Assembly (NCBI GenBank): GCA_050697555.1
Contig: JBOHAD010000114.1
Location: 1 to 5,771, forward strand
Direction: 5' to 3'
DNA: 5,771 bases
Origin: DASQWP01 sp050697555
Lineage (GTDB): Bacteria; Actinomycetota; Thermoleophilia; Gaiellales; Gaiellaceae
In this document: one piece after another, positions 5,092 through 5,771 of the stretch
Layout: each line of letters opens with the position of its first letter
Position numbering within the stretch: the stretch's first letter is position 1
Position numbers and translations under genes: made by a program
Notes under the pieces: generated by a model
Seen by the model: the letters and a program-made list of their open reading frames with translations, nothing else
Databases searched by the model: none
Told to the model about the DNA's origin: nothing

Positions 5092-5430
5092 GTGGCCGTC
5101 GACCAGCTCAGCACGACGTTCGCGGCGCTCGCCGATCCCACGCGCCGCGCGATCCTGGCGCGGCTCGCGGAGGGCGAGGCCACGGTGAACCAGCTGGCGG
5201 AGCCGTTTCCCATCACCCTGCAGGCGGTCTCCAAGCACCTGAAGGTGCTGGAGCGGGCCGGGCTCATCGCGCGCGGCCGCACGGCCCAGCTGCGGCCGTC
5301 GCGGCTGCAGGGCGAGGCGCTCAAGGAGGCCGCCGGCTGGCTGGCGGGCTACCGGCGCTTCTGGGAGGAGAGCTTCGACCGCCTCGACGAGCACCTGCGC
5401 GAGATCCAGAAGGGACCCAGGGATGACTGA
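5092..5430 (+). CDS. ArsR-family winged-helix transcriptional repressor
   Basis: This small cytosolic DNA-binding protein (112 aa) is probably a dimeric autorepressor of its operon. The N-terminal signature FAALADPTRRAILARLAEGE (10-29) is typical of the ArsR subgroup found next to AHSA1/SRPBCC genes. The helix-turn-helix spans TVNQLAEPFPITLQAVSKHLKVL (31-53), with recognition helix TLQAVSKHLKVLERAGLI, and is followed by the wing RGRTAQLRPSRL (61-72). The C-terminal helix WLAGYRRFWEESFDRLDEHL is probably for dimerisation. The metal-sensing ELCVCDL motif is absent and the protein has no cysteine, so arsenic or heavy-metal sensing is unlikely. The start is GTG at 5092, with AGGTGA 9 nt upstream. 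The stop codon overlaps the next gene by 8 nt (ATGACTGA), indicating translational coupling. The inducer is unknown. Confidence 0.93.
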   Translation: MAVDQLSTTFAALADPTRRAILARLAEGEATVNQLAEPFPITLQAVSKHLKVLERAGLIARGRTAQLRPSRLQGEALKEAAGWLAGYRRFWEESFDRLDEHLREIQKGPRDD

Positions 5431-5771
5431 GGCAGTCAGCGCACAAGAGATCACGATCACGCGCGTCATCGACGCACCTCGCGTGCTGGTGTGGAAGGCG
5501 TGGACGGAGCCCGAACAGCTCGCGAAGTGGTGGGGGCCGCGCGGCTGGAGCACGCCGCTCGAGACGATCACGATGGACGTCAGGCCCGGCGGCACCTTCC
5601 GGGTCGTCGGGGTGTCCGACGAGGACGGCGCCGAGATGCCCACAGAAGGGGTGTACCGGGAGGTGGTCGAGCCGGAGCGCTTGGTGCTCGCCGAGCCCAC
5701 GGAAGACGCGTGGCACGAGGGCGCGGTGAGCGTCGTCACCTTCACCGACCTCGGGGACGGCCGGACCGAGA
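5423..5771 (+). CDS. AHSA1/SRPBCC domain protein (N-terminal part, runs off window)
   Basis: This cytosolic protein has the helix-grip START-like fold of the AHSA1 family, named for the Hsp90 co-chaperone Aha1 but widespread in bacteria with no known shared activity. The visible 116 residues carry the family pattern: ITITRVIDAPRVLVWKAWTE (10-29), the QLAKWWGPRGWSTP block (32-45), DVRPGGTFR (52-60) and EGVYREVVEPERLV (75-88). The last strand and the long C-terminal helix are beyond 5771. The start is ATG at 5423, inside the arsR stop region (ATGACTGA), with GGGACCCAGGG just upstream as a weak SD. Co-transcription with an ArsR repressor is a common arrangement for this family. The fold may bind a hydrophobic small molecule, but that is family inference. 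Further genes of the operon may follow to the right. Confidence 0.92.
   Translation, partial: MTEAVSAQEITITRVIDAPRVLVWKAWTEPEQLAKWWGPRGWSTPLETITMDVRPGGTFRVVGVSDEDGAEMPTEGVYREVVEPERLVLAEPTEDAWHEGAVSVVTFTDLGDGRTE

Noticed and set aside
4945..5745. 266-aa minus-strand frame antisense to arsR and AHSA1
   Set aside because: Shadow of two clearly recognised plus-strand genes; it has no motif and also covers their promoter.
1..5771. CRISPR array, tRNA, rRNA, IS element or prophage
   Set aside because: I see no regularly spaced repeats, no tRNA-like cloverleaf, no terminal inverted repeats with a transposase, and no phage genes.

Overview
The window is GC-rich (about 70% by eye) with strong G/C bias at third codon positions and many GTG starts. 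Several start codons lack a Shine-Dalgarno sequence but have a TAGNNT box 6-8 nt upstream, as expected for leaderless transcripts. With a DrrA-type ABC ATPase, an Rv1264-type cyclase and a SigG-like ECF sigma factor, this points to an actinomycete (Actinomycetota). A deep lineage such as Thermoleophilia is possible, but that is inference. The piece looks chromosomal: I see no transposase, integrase, tRNA, rRNA, CRISPR array or phage gene.

Layout from left to right. (1) At 1-320 on the minus strand is the N-terminal part of a drug-resistance (DrrA-like) ABC ATPase, cut by the window edge. (2) At 450-1649 on the minus strand, upstream of it, is a class III adenylate cyclase carrying a MerR-like segment and an Rv1264-like regulatory region. 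(3) At 1759-2631 on the plus strand, divergent from the cyclase, is an arginase/agmatinase-superfamily hydrolase with GGDC in place of GGDH. (4) At 2692-3063 on the minus strand is a small VOC/glyoxalase-like protein. (5) At 3157-4275 on the plus strand, divergent from the VOC gene, is a SigG-like ECF sigma factor with a C-terminal SnoaL-like domain. (6) At 4307-4948 on the minus strand is a KANL3/TEX30-type alpha/beta hydrolase, convergent with the sigma gene. (7) From 5092 to the right edge on the plus strand is a translationally coupled pair: an ArsR-family repressor and an AHSA1/SRPBCC protein that is cut at 5771.

The genes fall into small units rather than one pathway. The clearest operon is arsR-AHSA1, with an 8-nt ATGACTGA overlap, a near-consensus TTGACA/TATGCT promoter and a repeated TCAACCA element between the -10 and the start. 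The VOC/sigma divergent region (3064-3156) carries an inverted repeat that brackets the putative -10 of the sigma gene, and a second palindrome in front of the VOC gene. The cyclase and arginase genes share a 109-bp divergent region, each with its own leaderless-type promoter.

I find no convincing new multi-gene system. The points most worth a second look are the double MerR-like N-terminus of the cyclase, the GGDC substitution in the arginase-like enzyme, and the operator-like repeats at the sigma and arsR promoters.
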